Source: Bacteroidales bacterium (GTDB lineage Bacteria; Bacteroidota; Bacteroidia; Bacteroidales; UBA932). Taken from it: 25,612 nucleotides of DNA. Below are positions 7,547 through 15,535 of this stretch, in pieces. The stretch spans positions 1 to 25,612 of the forward strand of contig JAEENZ010000079.1 of NCBI GenBank assembly GCA_016283985.1, read 5' to 3'. Under the pieces are notes generated by a model. It had not been told where the DNA came from. It saw only the letters and a list, made by a program, of their open reading frames with translations, and did not search any database. A program made the translations under genes and the position numbers. How positions within the stretch are numbered: the first letter of the stretch is position 1; each line of letters opens with the position of its first letter.

Positions 7547-10500
7547 AGACTCGCAGCATACGGGATATAATTGCAGGCTGCCTTCTGGCGGTCAGCATAA
7601 TCCTTGCCTTGATGTCGAGTCTGGGCAGTTATCCCGCACGCCGCTCGGAAGTTGCCGCCCGCAGGATCGAGCGGAAGGTTAACAGGCGCATGGCGAAACT
7701 CGATGCCTATGTAGCCAAGGCTTTCGAGGTACCCAGGGAAGAGTGGATGGTACTCAAGGGCCTTCCGGAAGACATGGTCATCTACCGCTATGTGAACGAT
7801 TCCCTTCAGAGTTGGTGCAACCGTTTCCCGGTGATGAACGACGATATCCAGACCGGGATGGTGCTGGACGCTATAACGAATCCGCGGTCTCCCGGAAAAT
7901 CTCCCCTGGCCGGCATAGGAGAAGGGATCGGTTTCTACAATCTGGGGCCCAAATGGTATCTTGCCAAGGCGGTGGACAGCCTGAACGTGCGCATTATAGC
8001 CGGCCTTGAAATCGTAAACACGAACAGCGATGTCGTACGTCCATATACGGTGCAGCCCATATCCTACAGCGAGGGAAACGTCATCTGCGTAAAGGGCGAG
8101 CCGAAGTTCAAGATAGTGTATGAATCTACATACTCCGGCATTGCGGTGAACTCGGGGCTTCTCTTCGTGGCACTGATACTGATTGCCTTGAGCGGATTTA
8201 TCTTTCTCTTCACAAAAGCCACGCTGGAGCGGTTCTGGGTGGCTTTCATCCCTATCCTTCCCTTGATGATAGCCCTGCAGTTCTGGGGCCGGGAAATTGG
8301 TAAGGATATCCCGCTTTTCTCTCCTACGGTGTATGCCGATTCGGGGGTTTTCTATTCCCTTGGAGCCCTGCTCAACTATCTGGTTGCCATACTGCTGTCG
8401 GTGAGTTTCCTGTACATCGTCCGCCGCGACGTATTCCGCCGTCTCCGCACAAGGAAACGGAGGATTCTGTGGTCGGTATTCATCAGCGTGGCAATAGTCG
8501 GTGTAATCGCCTATACGGTAACTGCGCTCAGGAGCATAGTGCTGAACTCCAATATCTCTCTGGAACTCTACAAGCTTGAGACTTTCTCGGTGGTAAGTGC
8601 GGTGATCATCTTCTCGTACATCCTCCTGCTGACGGCGGTGCTGATGCTCCTGCAGATGCTCACGCCGCTGGCGTCGCGCCGTCCGGCCATACGCATCATG
8701 CTGTCCCTGGCGGGAAGCCTGCTCTTCGTCTACATGACGGCGTCGCTTGGCCTGAAGAAGGAGGAGGCGAGCCTGGAAGTCTGGGCTCGCAGGCTGGCCG
8801 TCAGCCGTGACATCTCCCTTGAAATGCGGCTCCGGTCGGTCGAGGACCGCATCGCCGCAGACCCTATCATAGCATCCCTGTCAGTATTGGACAATGGCGG
8901 CGCCAGCATCAGCAACCGCCTGGAAGAGAGCTACATGCGCAGGATCATGCAGAACTACGACGTAACCGTTTCCCTGCGTCCAGAAGACATGGCGGTGATG
9001 AATTCCGCCGAGCCTATCTCTCCGGGGTCACGATTCTCGTTCGTGGACGCCGGCAACGGATTCGTGCGTTACGTGGGGATGTTTATCTACCGGATAAGCA
9101 ATTACGGACTCAGCCGCGTGTTGATAAGCGTGGAGCAGAAAACGGACTGGAGATACAGCGGTTACGCCAGTATTATCGGCCCTACGCTACCGGGAGAGGT
9201 GCTGATTCCGGCAAATTACTCCTTCGCCCGCTACGACGACGGCCGGCTGCTGACCTTCAAGGGGAACTATGCTTATTCTGTCAAGATGCCGTCGAACTGG
9301 TCGCCGGCCTTCGCGCGCATGCAGAGGGGCGGCTGGCTGCACTTTATATATAAGGTGACTTCTACCGAGACGGTGGTCATCTCCCGGCCGGTCATCAAAT
9401 GGGCCAACTATGTGATTTCCATCATCTTCATAGGCCTGCTGTGCTTCGTGTTCTTTACGCTGGTGTCCATGCGGAAAGCGCGCCGCAGGGCCTTCGGCGA
9501 GACTTATTTCCAGACCCGTATACGCCTGGTGGTTCTCACGTCCCTCGTGGCCACACTGGTAACCATGGCCGTGACGAGCGTGGCTGTCGTTTTCAACCGT
9601 AACGAGGTGAACCGCAACACGCTGATGAGCGAGAAGATCAATTCCATCCAGGCATCCATTTCGGCCAGGGTGAAAGGGGTTAAGACGGCTCAGGAACTCC
9701 GCACTCCGGAGATGATGCACTTGATAGGGGACGTGGGGAACAACACCAATTCCGACATCACCATCTACTCTCCGGAGGGAATGGTCCTTCTCTCCACGGC
9801 CCCGGACGTGTTCTACCAGATGATCGTGGAGCCGAGGATGGACCCGGAGGCTTACGTGTCCATCGTTCGCAACACGAGCCGCTATTTCATCCACAAGGAG
9901 AGAATAGGCCGCCACACCTTCTACAGCATGTATGCCCCGCTGATGGCGGAAGACGGCTCCGTGCTGGCCATCATTTCGGCGCCCTACACCGATGCCAGCT
10001 ACGACTTCGAATCCTACGTCCTGAGCCATTCGCTGATGATCGTTTCGCTGTTCATCTTCCTGCTGCTCGTGGCCACCTTCATGGTCAGCCGGGTGCTGAC
10101 GCTGATGTTCAAGCCCCTGGTGGAGATGGGTACCAAGATGAACGCCGCTGGCGAGGGAGAACTCGAACTCGAGACCATCGAATACCACAATACGGACGAG
10201 ATATCCGGCCTTGTGAACGCCTACAACAGGATGGTGACTGAACTGAAGGAGAGTACGCGCAAGCTCGCCCAGGCCGAGCGCGACAAGGCATGGAGCGGCA
10301 TGGCGCGCCAGGTCGCCCACGAGATCAAGAACCCTCTCACGCCGATGAAACTCCAGATCCAGCGTCTCATACGCCTCAAGAACAAGGGGGACGACAGCTG
10401 GCAGGACAAGTTCGACGAGATAAGCAGGATACTCCTGGACCACATCGACATCCTCACCGACACCGCCAACGAGTTCTCCACCTTCGCCAAGCTCTATACC

Positions 10501-10956
10501 CAGGAACCGGACGAGATCAACCTGTCCCGGATGCTTCAGGAGGAGATATCCATTTTCGACAACAGGGGAGACCTGAAGTTCGAATACATAGGCCTCGAGG
10601 ACGTGAAGGTGATGGGCCCCAAGCCGCAGTTGACCCGCGTGTTCGTGAACCTGATCAATAACTCGGTGCAGGCCATGACCGAGTCCGGCAAGACGGACGG
10701 CACCGTGCGCATCAGCCTGCGCAATTCCATCACCGAGGGTTTCTACGACATAGTTTTCGAAGACAGCGGCCCCGGTGTGGCGGAAGAGAACGTCGACAAA
10801 CTGTTCACACCCAACTTCACCACCAAGAACGGTGGCAGCGGTCTCGGCCTGGCCATCTCCCGGAGCGTGCTCGAGCGTTGCGGCGCAAGCATATCCTACA
10901 GCCGTTCTTTCGCCCTCGGAGGGGCCTGTTTCACGATTCTTTATCCAAAAGGATAA
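7543..10956 (+). CDS. Large NtrY-like membrane sensor histidine kinase (about ten TM segments)
   Basis: A 1137-residue sensor kinase. Hydrophobic segments are seen near 9-28, 203-223, 228-246, 268-292, 309-328, 348-372, 384-401, 621-642, 660-683 and 828-848. With a positive N-terminus this predicts N-in/C-in topology, and Arg/Lys-rich loops (293-308, 643-659) fit the positive-inside rule. It leaves three sizeable periplasmic regions (29-202, 402-620, 684-827). A HAMP-like linker (about 849-905) leads to the kinase core: phospho-acceptor His926 in VAHEIKNPLTPMKL, N-box NLINNSVQAM at 1036-1045, G1 DSGPGV at 1074-1079 and G2 GGSGLGL at 1097-1103. The H-box with NPLTP is of the NtrY/NtrB type, which fits phosphorelay to an NtrC-family regulator such as the one at 3292-4437. 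The signal sensed is unknown. Confidence 0.92.
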   Translation: MKTRSIRDIIAGCLLAVSIILALMSSLGSYPARRSEVAARRIERKVNRRMAKLDAYVAKAFEVPREEWMVLKGLPEDMVIYRYVNDSLQSWCNRFPVMNDDIQTGMVLDAITNPRSPGKSPLAGIGEGIGFYNLGPKWYLAKAVDSLNVRIIAGLEIVNTNSDVVRPYTVQPISYSEGNVICVKGEPKFKIVYESTYSGIAVNSGLLFVALILIALSGFIFLFTKATLERFWVAFIPILPLMIALQFWGREIGKDIPLFSPTVYADSGVFYSLGALLNYLVAILLSVSFLYIVRRDVFRRLRTRKRRILWSVFISVAIVGVIAYTVTALRSIVLNSNISLELYKLETFSVVSAVIIFSYILLLTAVLMLLQMLTPLASRRPAIRIMLSLAGSLLFVYMTASLGLKKEEASLEVWARRLAVSRDISLEMRLRSVEDRIAADPIIASLSVLDNGGASISNRLEESYMRRIMQNYDVTVSLRPEDMAVMNSAEPISPGSRFSFVDAGNGFVRYVGMFIYRISNYGLSRVLISVEQKTDWRYSGYASIIGPTLPGEVLIPANYSFARYDDGRLLTFKGNYAYSVKMPSNWSPAFARMQRGGWLHFIYKVTSTETVVISRPVIKWANYVISIIFIGLLCFVFFTLVSMRKARRRAFGETYFQTRIRLVVLTSLVATLVTMAVTSVAVVFNRNEVNRNTLMSEKINSIQASISARVKGVKTAQELRTPEMMHLIGDVGNNTNSDITIYSPEGMVLLSTAPDVFYQMIVEPRMDPEAYVSIVRNTSRYFIHKERIGRHTFYSMYAPLMAEDGSVLAIISAPYTDASYDFESYVLSHSLMIVSLFIFLLLVATFMVSRVLTLMFKPLVEMGTKMNAAGEGELELETIEYHNTDEISGLVNAYNRMVTELKESTRKLAQAERDKAWSGMARQVAHEIKNPLTPMKLQIQRLIRLKNKGDDSWQDKFDEISRILLDHIDILTDTANEFSTFAKLYTQEPDEINLSRMLQEEISIFDNRGDLKFEYIGLEDVKVMGPKPQLTRVFVNLINNSVQAMTESGKTDGTVRISLRNSITEGFYDIVFEDSGPGVAEENVDKLFTPNFTTKNGGSGLGLAISRSVLERCGASISYSRSFALGGACFTILYPKG

Positions 10957-10961
10957 TTTTT
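10941..10961 (+). terminator. Candidate intrinsic terminator after the sensor kinase
   Basis: TTATCC (10941-10946) pairs with GGATAA (10951-10956) around an AAAA loop and is followed directly by five T. The kinase stop codon TAA is part of the stem. The stem is short and AT-rich, so termination may be partial; position at the end of an operon and just before the engB promoter supports it. Confidence 0.5.
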
Positions 10962-10971
10962 GAAAATCCCC

Positions 10972-11002
10972 GTTGATTTCTGCGCGCTTTTCGTTATATT
11001 TG
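10972..11002 (+). promoter_or_regulatory. engB promoter (-33 GTTG and -7 TATATTTG)
   Basis: TTG at 10973-10975 is followed by 19 bases and TATATTTG at 10995-11002, a full Bacteroidota promoter. The engB ATG begins at 11007, only 4 bases after the -7 element, so the transcript should be leaderless or nearly so. Confidence 0.7.
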
Positions 11003-11006
11003 TAGT

Positions 11007-11603
11007 ATGAAGATAACGGAGGCTAAATTTGCAGGCAGCAGCACGAGGGTTTCCACCGGCCCCAGGCGTCAACTGCCCGAATTCGCTTTCATAGGGCGCT
11101 CCAACGTGGGCAAGAGCTCTCTCATCAACATGCTGACGGGCCGTAGCCGCCTGGCGATGACCTCTTCTACCCCCGGCAAGACCAAGGTCATCAACCATTT
11201 TATCATCAATGACAAGTGGTATCTGGTGGACCTCCCCGGATATGGCTACGCCAAGTTGAGCCAGAAGGCGCGTGCAGATCTTCAGCAGATAATACGGGGG
11301 TACGTCATGGAGTCGGAGAGTCTTGTCTGCCTTTTCGTGCTGGTGGATTCCCGCTTCGACATCACGAAATCGGACGTGGAGTTCCTGGCATGGCTTGGCG
11401 AAAACGGCGTGCCTTTCTCCATCATCTTCACGAAGTGCGACAAGCAGAGCGCCACGGCTACGGCCGCCCAGGTGGAAAAAGACAAGGCCATACTGCTTGA
11501 GCAGTGGGAGGAACTGCCACCCATGTTCACGAGCTCATCCGAAAAGAAGACAGGCAGGGAAGAGATACTGGATTACATTGAATCTTTATTATCAGATAAA
11601 TAG
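11007..11603 (+). CDS. engB: Ribosome biogenesis GTPase EngB/YsxC/YihA
   Basis: Essential cytoplasmic GTPase that assists late assembly of the 50S subunit. The 198-residue protein has a single TrmE-Era-type G domain: G1 GRSNVGKSS at 30-38, G2 Thr in TPGKT at 55-59, G3 DLPGYG at 75-80, G4 TKCD at 142-145 and a G5-like TSSS near 175. The GYGYAKLS sequence after G3 is diagnostic of the EngB family. Length is usual (190-210). First gene of an operon including prs and der; prs starts 6 bases after its stop. Having EngB and Der in one transcript links two 50S-assembly GTPases. Confidence 0.96.
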   Translation: MKITEAKFAGSSTRVSTGPRRQLPEFAFIGRSNVGKSSLINMLTGRSRLAMTSSTPGKTKVINHFIINDKWYLVDLPGYGYAKLSQKARADLQQIIRGYVMESESLVCLFVLVDSRFDITKSDVEFLAWLGENGVPFSIIFTKCDKQSATATAAQVEKDKAILLEQWEELPPMFTSSSEKKTGREEILDYIESLLSDK

Positions 11604-11609
11604 TTAGTT

Positions 11610-12599
11610 ATGCAACACGAACACAGAATGTTGGTTTTCAGCTGCAGGGCTTCGCAAGCTTTTGCAGAGCAGGTTGTAAAGTATCTTCAGGAAACCGGAG
11701 GAGCGGATGGAGAGCCCGTCGAACTCGGTGCGCTCGAGGTCGACCAGTTCAGTGACGGGGAGTTCCAGCCCTCTTTCAAAGACAGCGTCCGCGGCGCTAC
11801 GGTGTTCCTTATCCAGAGCACCTTCCCTCCTACCGACCATCTGATGGAACTGCTCCTCTGCATCGATGCCGCCAAGCGCGCATCGGCAGACAAGGTCATC
11901 GCCGTCATCCCTTACTTCGGCTGGGCCCGTCAGGACCGCAAGGACCGTCCCCGCGTGAGCATCGGCGCCAAACTGGTGGCCAACCTGCTCCGTGCCGCCG
12001 GTGCCGACCGCATCATGACCTGCGACCTTCATGCCGACCAGATCCAGGGCTTCTTCGACATCCCCGTGGACCATATCTACGGCAGCAGCGTGTTCGTGAA
12101 AGCGATCTCCGAATCCACCAAGTTCAAGGATCTCGCCATCGCAGCCCCCGATATGGGCGGTGCAAAGCGTGCGAACGCCTACTCGAAGTTCTTCAGCAAA
12201 CGCCGCGACTGCCCCGTCATCATCTGCCACAAGACCCGTGAGAAGGCCAACGTAGTGGCCGAAATTAAGGCCATAGGCGAGGTGGAAGGCAAGGACGTGG
12301 TGATAATGGACGATATGATAGATACCGCAGGCACCCTCTGCAAGGCTGCTGACGTGCTCAAGAAGATGGGGGCCAAGAGCGTCCGTGCGTGTGCTACCCA
12401 TGGAGTACTTTCTGGCGGCGCCATTCAGCGTATCGCCGATTCCGCTCTTGATGAGGTCTTCATCACCGATACTATTCCTCATCCCGAGCTCGTCGACGAT
12501 CCAAAGATCAAGGTGCTGAGCATCGCGCCCGTGTTCGCGACCATCATGCGCCGCGTGTATATGTACGAGCCGGTCAGCACCGAGTTCGAGATTAAGTAA
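11610..12599 (+). CDS. prs: Ribose-phosphate pyrophosphokinase
   Basis: Makes PRPP from ribose 5-phosphate and ATP for purine, pyrimidine, NAD, His and Trp synthesis. The 329-residue product has the class I features: flexible ATP-binding loop RQDRKDRPR at 107-115, catalytic/metal DLHADQIQGFF with His141, and the PRPP-binding loop DDMIDTAGT at 234-242. I keep the first ATG (11610); an internal ATG at 11628 would remove only six residues and cannot be excluded. It lies 6 bases after engB and 2 bases before a small membrane-protein gene. Confidence 0.96.
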   Translation: MQHEHRMLVFSCRASQAFAEQVVKYLQETGGADGEPVELGALEVDQFSDGEFQPSFKDSVRGATVFLIQSTFPPTDHLMELLLCIDAAKRASADKVIAVIPYFGWARQDRKDRPRVSIGAKLVANLLRAAGADRIMTCDLHADQIQGFFDIPVDHIYGSSVFVKAISESTKFKDLAIAAPDMGGAKRANAYSKFFSKRRDCPVIICHKTREKANVVAEIKAIGEVEGKDVVIMDDMIDTAGTLCKAADVLKKMGAKSVRACATHGVLSGGAIQRIADSALDEVFITDTIPHPELVDDPKIKVLSIAPVFATIMRRVYMYEPVSTEFEIK

Positions 12600-12601
12600 C
12601 C

Positions 12602-12832
12602 ATGAAGGTTTTTCTTGCCGCTGCGATACTGGTGGGGCTCTGCGTGCTGCTCCTCAGCGTGGGCATACTGCTCAAGCGCGGGTTCCCCCAGTACGATGTC
12701 GGCAGTAACGAAAAGCTCAAAGCCCGCGGAATCACCTGCTACAAGGATGAAGACGCGGCCTTGCATCGGCCGAAGGCCTGTTCCGGGAACTTCTCGGACG
12801 CCTGCAAGGATTGTAATTTGTATAAAAGATGA
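12602..12832 (+). CDS. Small single-TM protein with a cysteine-rich tail
   Basis: A 76-residue protein: one N-terminal membrane segment (about residues 4-24, Ala/Leu/Val-rich) followed by a basic residue pair and a soluble tail with four cysteines, Cys46, Cys60, Cys68 and Cys71, the last three in a [12 protein letters not shown] pattern. The positive charge after the segment puts the tail in the cytoplasm if the N-terminus is outside. Spacing suggests metal or iron-sulfur binding. The layout recalls NqrM-type maturation factors, but the cysteine pattern is not the same and I do not assign that function. The start is 2 bases after the prs stop and the stop overlaps der by 4 bases, strong evidence that it is a real, coupled gene. 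Confidence 0.8.
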   Translation: MKVFLAAAILVGLCVLLLSVGILLKRGFPQYDVGSNEKLKARGITCYKDEDAALHRPKACSGNFSDACKDCNLYKR

Positions 12833-14139
12833 ACGGATTAGTAGCAATAGTGGGTAGGCCGAATGTCGGCAAAAGCACCCTGTTCAACCGCCTGGTGGGA
12901 ATGCGCCAGGCGATTGTCGACGATACCGCGGGCGTTACCCGCGACCGCCATTACGGCAAAAGCGACTGGAACGGCCGGGAGTTTTCGGTAGTGGATACCG
13001 GCGGATATACCACCAACTCGGATGACGTCTTCGAAAGCGCCATCCGCCGCCAGGTGCAGATAGCCATCGACGAGGCCGACGTGGTTCTCTTCATGGTCGA
13101 GGCCGCCACGGGCATCACCGATTACGATTCCGAGATCGCGGACGTGCTCAGGCGTTCGAAGAAGCCGGTCATCCTTTGCGTGAACAAGGTGGATTCCGGG
13201 GAGAAGATGTACGATGCCTACGAGTTCTACGGGCTCGGCCTGGGCGAGGTCTATTCCATCTCCGCGGCCAACGGCAGCGGCACAGGGGACCTGCTGGATG
13301 CAGTGGTGAAGGCCCTTCCGGAGGAAACCGAAGCCGAGGACCCGTACGCCGGCCTGCCCCGCATCGCAATCGTGGGTAAGCCTAATGTGGGCAAATCCTC
13401 CATCACCAACGCCCTGCTGGGCGAGGAACGCAACATCGTGACCCCCGTCGCCGGCACCACCCGGGACTCCATCGAAACCCACTACAACAAGTTCGGGCAT
13501 GAGTTCATGCTGGTGGATACCGCCGGCATCCGCCGCAAGGGTAAGGTGAACGAAGACCTGGAATTCTACTCCGTGATGCGTTCCATCCGCGCCATCGAGC
13601 ACAGCGACGTTTGCGTGATGATGATAGACGCCACCACCGGAATGGAGGCGCAGGACATGAACATCTTCAACCTCATCATCCGCAACCGCAAGGCCTGCGT
13701 GCTGGTGGTTAACAAGTGGGACCTTTTCGTAAAGGATTCAAAGACCTTGAAGGAATACACCGCCGCGCTCAAGTCCCGACTTGCGCCGTTCGACGACGTG
13801 CCAATAATCTTCACATCCGTGGTCAAGATGCAACGCATCCAGGACGTGCTGGACGCCGTCGCCGAGGTGTATGCAAACTACTCGCAGAAGATACCGACGG
13901 CCCGCCTGAACGAGGCGCTGCTGCCCATAATCGAAGAGACTCCTCCGCCGGCATGGAAGGGCAAGTACGTGAAGATCAAGTACATTACCCAGTTGCCGAC
14001 CAAGTTCCCTTCATTCGCATTCTTCTGCAATCTGCCCCAGTACATCAAGGAGCCATACAAGCGCTTCCTCGAGAATCAGCTCCGCGCGAACTTCAATCTC
14101 ACCGGCTGCCCGGTGCAGATATTCTGTAGACAGAAATAG
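12829..14139 (+). CDS. der: Ribosome biogenesis GTPase Der (EngA)
   Basis: Tandem-domain GTPase required for 50S subunit maturation. The 436-residue product has two G domains and a KH-like C-terminal domain. G domain 1: GRPNVGKST at 9-17, [12 protein letters not shown] at 56-59, NKVD at 119-122. G domain 2: GKPNVGKSS at 183-191, AGTTRDS near 208-214, DTAG at 230-233, NKWD at 295-298. The KH-like domain is about 350-436. Length is standard (435-490). It overlaps the small Cys-rich gene by 4 bases and is followed after 3 bases by xseA. Confidence 0.97.
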   Translation: MNGLVAIVGRPNVGKSTLFNRLVGMRQAIVDDTAGVTRDRHYGKSDWNGREFSVVDTGGYTTNSDDVFESAIRRQVQIAIDEADVVLFMVEAATGITDYDSEIADVLRRSKKPVILCVNKVDSGEKMYDAYEFYGLGLGEVYSISAANGSGTGDLLDAVVKALPEETEAEDPYAGLPRIAIVGKPNVGKSSITNALLGEERNIVTPVAGTTRDSIETHYNKFGHEFMLVDTAGIRRKGKVNEDLEFYSVMRSIRAIEHSDVCVMMIDATTGMEAQDMNIFNLIIRNRKACVLVVNKWDLFVKDSKTLKEYTAALKSRLAPFDDVPIIFTSVVKMQRIQDVLDAVAEVYANYSQKIPTARLNEALLPIIEETPPPAWKGKYVKIKYITQLPTKFPSFAFFCNLPQYIKEPYKRFLENQLRANFNLTGCPVQIFCRQK

Positions 14140-14142
14140 TCC

Positions 14143-15249
14143 ATGACCAGGCAGGAAATAACCCTGCTGGAACTGCAGGAAATGATCCGGGACGGCGTTG
14201 AAAGCGCAGTTCCGGATAAACTGTGGATTAAGGCCGAGGTCGCCGCGATTCAGGCGAAGGGCAACGGGCATTGCTATCTGGAACTTGCCCAGAGCGAGGA
14301 CGGCCGCCTGCTTGCCAAGGCACGCGCCGTCATCTGGAAGGGAATCTGGTTTGCCTTGCGCGCTTATTTCGTTGAGGCGACGGGTAGTGAACTCGCCGCC
14401 GGGATGCAGATACTGGCACGGGTCCAGGCCAGCTACAGCGAGCTCTATGGCCTTACGCTCGTGATAGATGAACTCGAACCTGAGTTTACTCTGGGGGCGG
14501 CCGAACTGGAAAAGCGTAAAACTGTCGAACGCCTCGAAAAAGAGGGGCTCATCGACAGGCAGAAAGAACTGTCACTGGCGGATCTTCCTTATTCCCTTGC
14601 GGTCATATCTGCTGCCGATGCCGCCGGCTTCGGGGATTTTTGCAGGCATCTGGAAGAGAATGAATTCGGCTTCAAGTTCCGGGTCAAGCTTTTCCCTGCC
14701 ACCATGCAGGGCGAATCCGCTCCGGAGAGCATAGTGGATGCCCTTCAGCAGGTCGAGGCCGATGGCGGCTATGATGCCGCTTTGATTCTGCGAGGTGGAG
14801 GGTCCCGCCTGGACCTTGCCTGCTTCGACGACTACGGACTGGCTTTCGCGATAGTCAACTGCGGCATTCCCGTGTTTACGGCCATCGGCCACGATCGGGA
14901 TTTCTCCGTGGCGGACATGGTGGCCTTCGAGTATGTGAAGACTCCTACGGCACTGGCGGATTACTTTATCGACTGCTTCGCCGCCGAGGATGAGCGCATC
15001 AGCGCCTTCGGCAACCGTCTCCGTCTTGCCTTGTCCGGCAAGATATCCGCAATGGAAAGTGCGTTGGCCCTTCTGGAACAGAGGATCAAGGCCGCGGATC
15101 CCAGGAGTATCCTGTCCCGGGGTTATTCACTGGTGACCGATGAGGGCGGAGTGGTGGTCAATTCTGCCGCCGGCCTCCGCCCCGGGCAGCGCCTCCGCAT
15201 CCTTTTCGCCGACGGCACCGTCGACGCCCAGATAGTTGATACTCAATGA
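14143..15249 (+). CDS. xseA: Exodeoxyribonuclease VII large subunit
   Basis: Catalytic subunit of a single-strand-specific, metal-independent exonuclease used in mismatch repair and DNA processing. The 368-residue protein has an N-terminal OB fold (about 5-105, with LWIKAEVA and GNGHCYLEL) and the catalytic domain with VISAADAAGFGDF near 152-164, RGGGSRLDL near 223-231, FDDYGLA, and the GHDRD metal/active-site motif near 251-255. It is shorter than the E. coli protein (456), mainly in the central coiled-coil part, as is common in Bacteroidota. The partner xseB follows after 68 bases. Confidence 0.93.
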   Translation: MTRQEITLLELQEMIRDGVESAVPDKLWIKAEVAAIQAKGNGHCYLELAQSEDGRLLAKARAVIWKGIWFALRAYFVEATGSELAAGMQILARVQASYSELYGLTLVIDELEPEFTLGAAELEKRKTVERLEKEGLIDRQKELSLADLPYSLAVISAADAAGFGDFCRHLEENEFGFKFRVKLFPATMQGESAPESIVDALQQVEADGGYDAALILRGGGSRLDLACFDDYGLAFAIVNCGIPVFTAIGHDRDFSVADMVAFEYVKTPTALADYFIDCFAAEDERISAFGNRLRLALSGKISAMESALALLEQRIKAADPRSILSRGYSLVTDEGGVVVNSAAGLRPGQRLRILFADGTVDAQIVDTQ

Positions 15250-15263
15250 CTTACCGCAAGGCG

Positions 15264-15283
15264 TCTGGTACATTTGCACCAGA
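15264..15283 (+). promoter_or_regulatory. Inverted repeat enclosing a -7-like motif before xseB
   Basis: TCTGGT (15264-15269) and ACCAGA (15278-15283) form a perfect 6-base inverted repeat; TACATTTG, a match to TAnnTTTG, spans 15269-15276 inside it. No -33 element is seen at the right distance. It could be a weak promoter, an operator or chance. Confidence 0.3.
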
Positions 15284-15317
15284 GGTTTTCAAGTAACATG
15301 CTGATATACAGGTGATT

Positions 15318-15503
15318 ATGAAAAACGGATTCGATTATAAGAAAGCGCTCGAAGAGCTGGAAGCCATCGCGAAGAAGGTGGAAGACCCTTCCACGGCGCT
15401 GGAAGATATAGACAAGATGATCGCGCGCTCCGATGAACTCATTGCGGCCTGCCGCGAGTACCTGCGGACCGCCCGCGGAATGGCGGACCGGCTGGATCAT
15501 TAG
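15318..15503 (+). CDS. xseB: Exodeoxyribonuclease VII small subunit
   Basis: Small helical subunit that forms the tail of exonuclease VII with XseA. The 61-residue product starts MKNGFDYKKALEELEAIAKK and matches the family pattern of an YxxALxELExI helix followed by a second helix with regularly spaced Leu/Ile (DELIAACREYL). I chose ATG 15318, because AGGTG at 15310-15314 lies just upstream; a GTG at 15312 in the same frame would add two residues. The position after xseA supports the call. Slightly shorter than the usual 65-80 residues. Confidence 0.85.
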   Translation: MKNGFDYKKALEELEAIAKKVEDPSTALEDIDKMIARSDELIAACREYLRTARGMADRLDH

Positions 15504-15535
15504 ACCTGCCCTATTTCACCGCAAGAAAGATAAAA

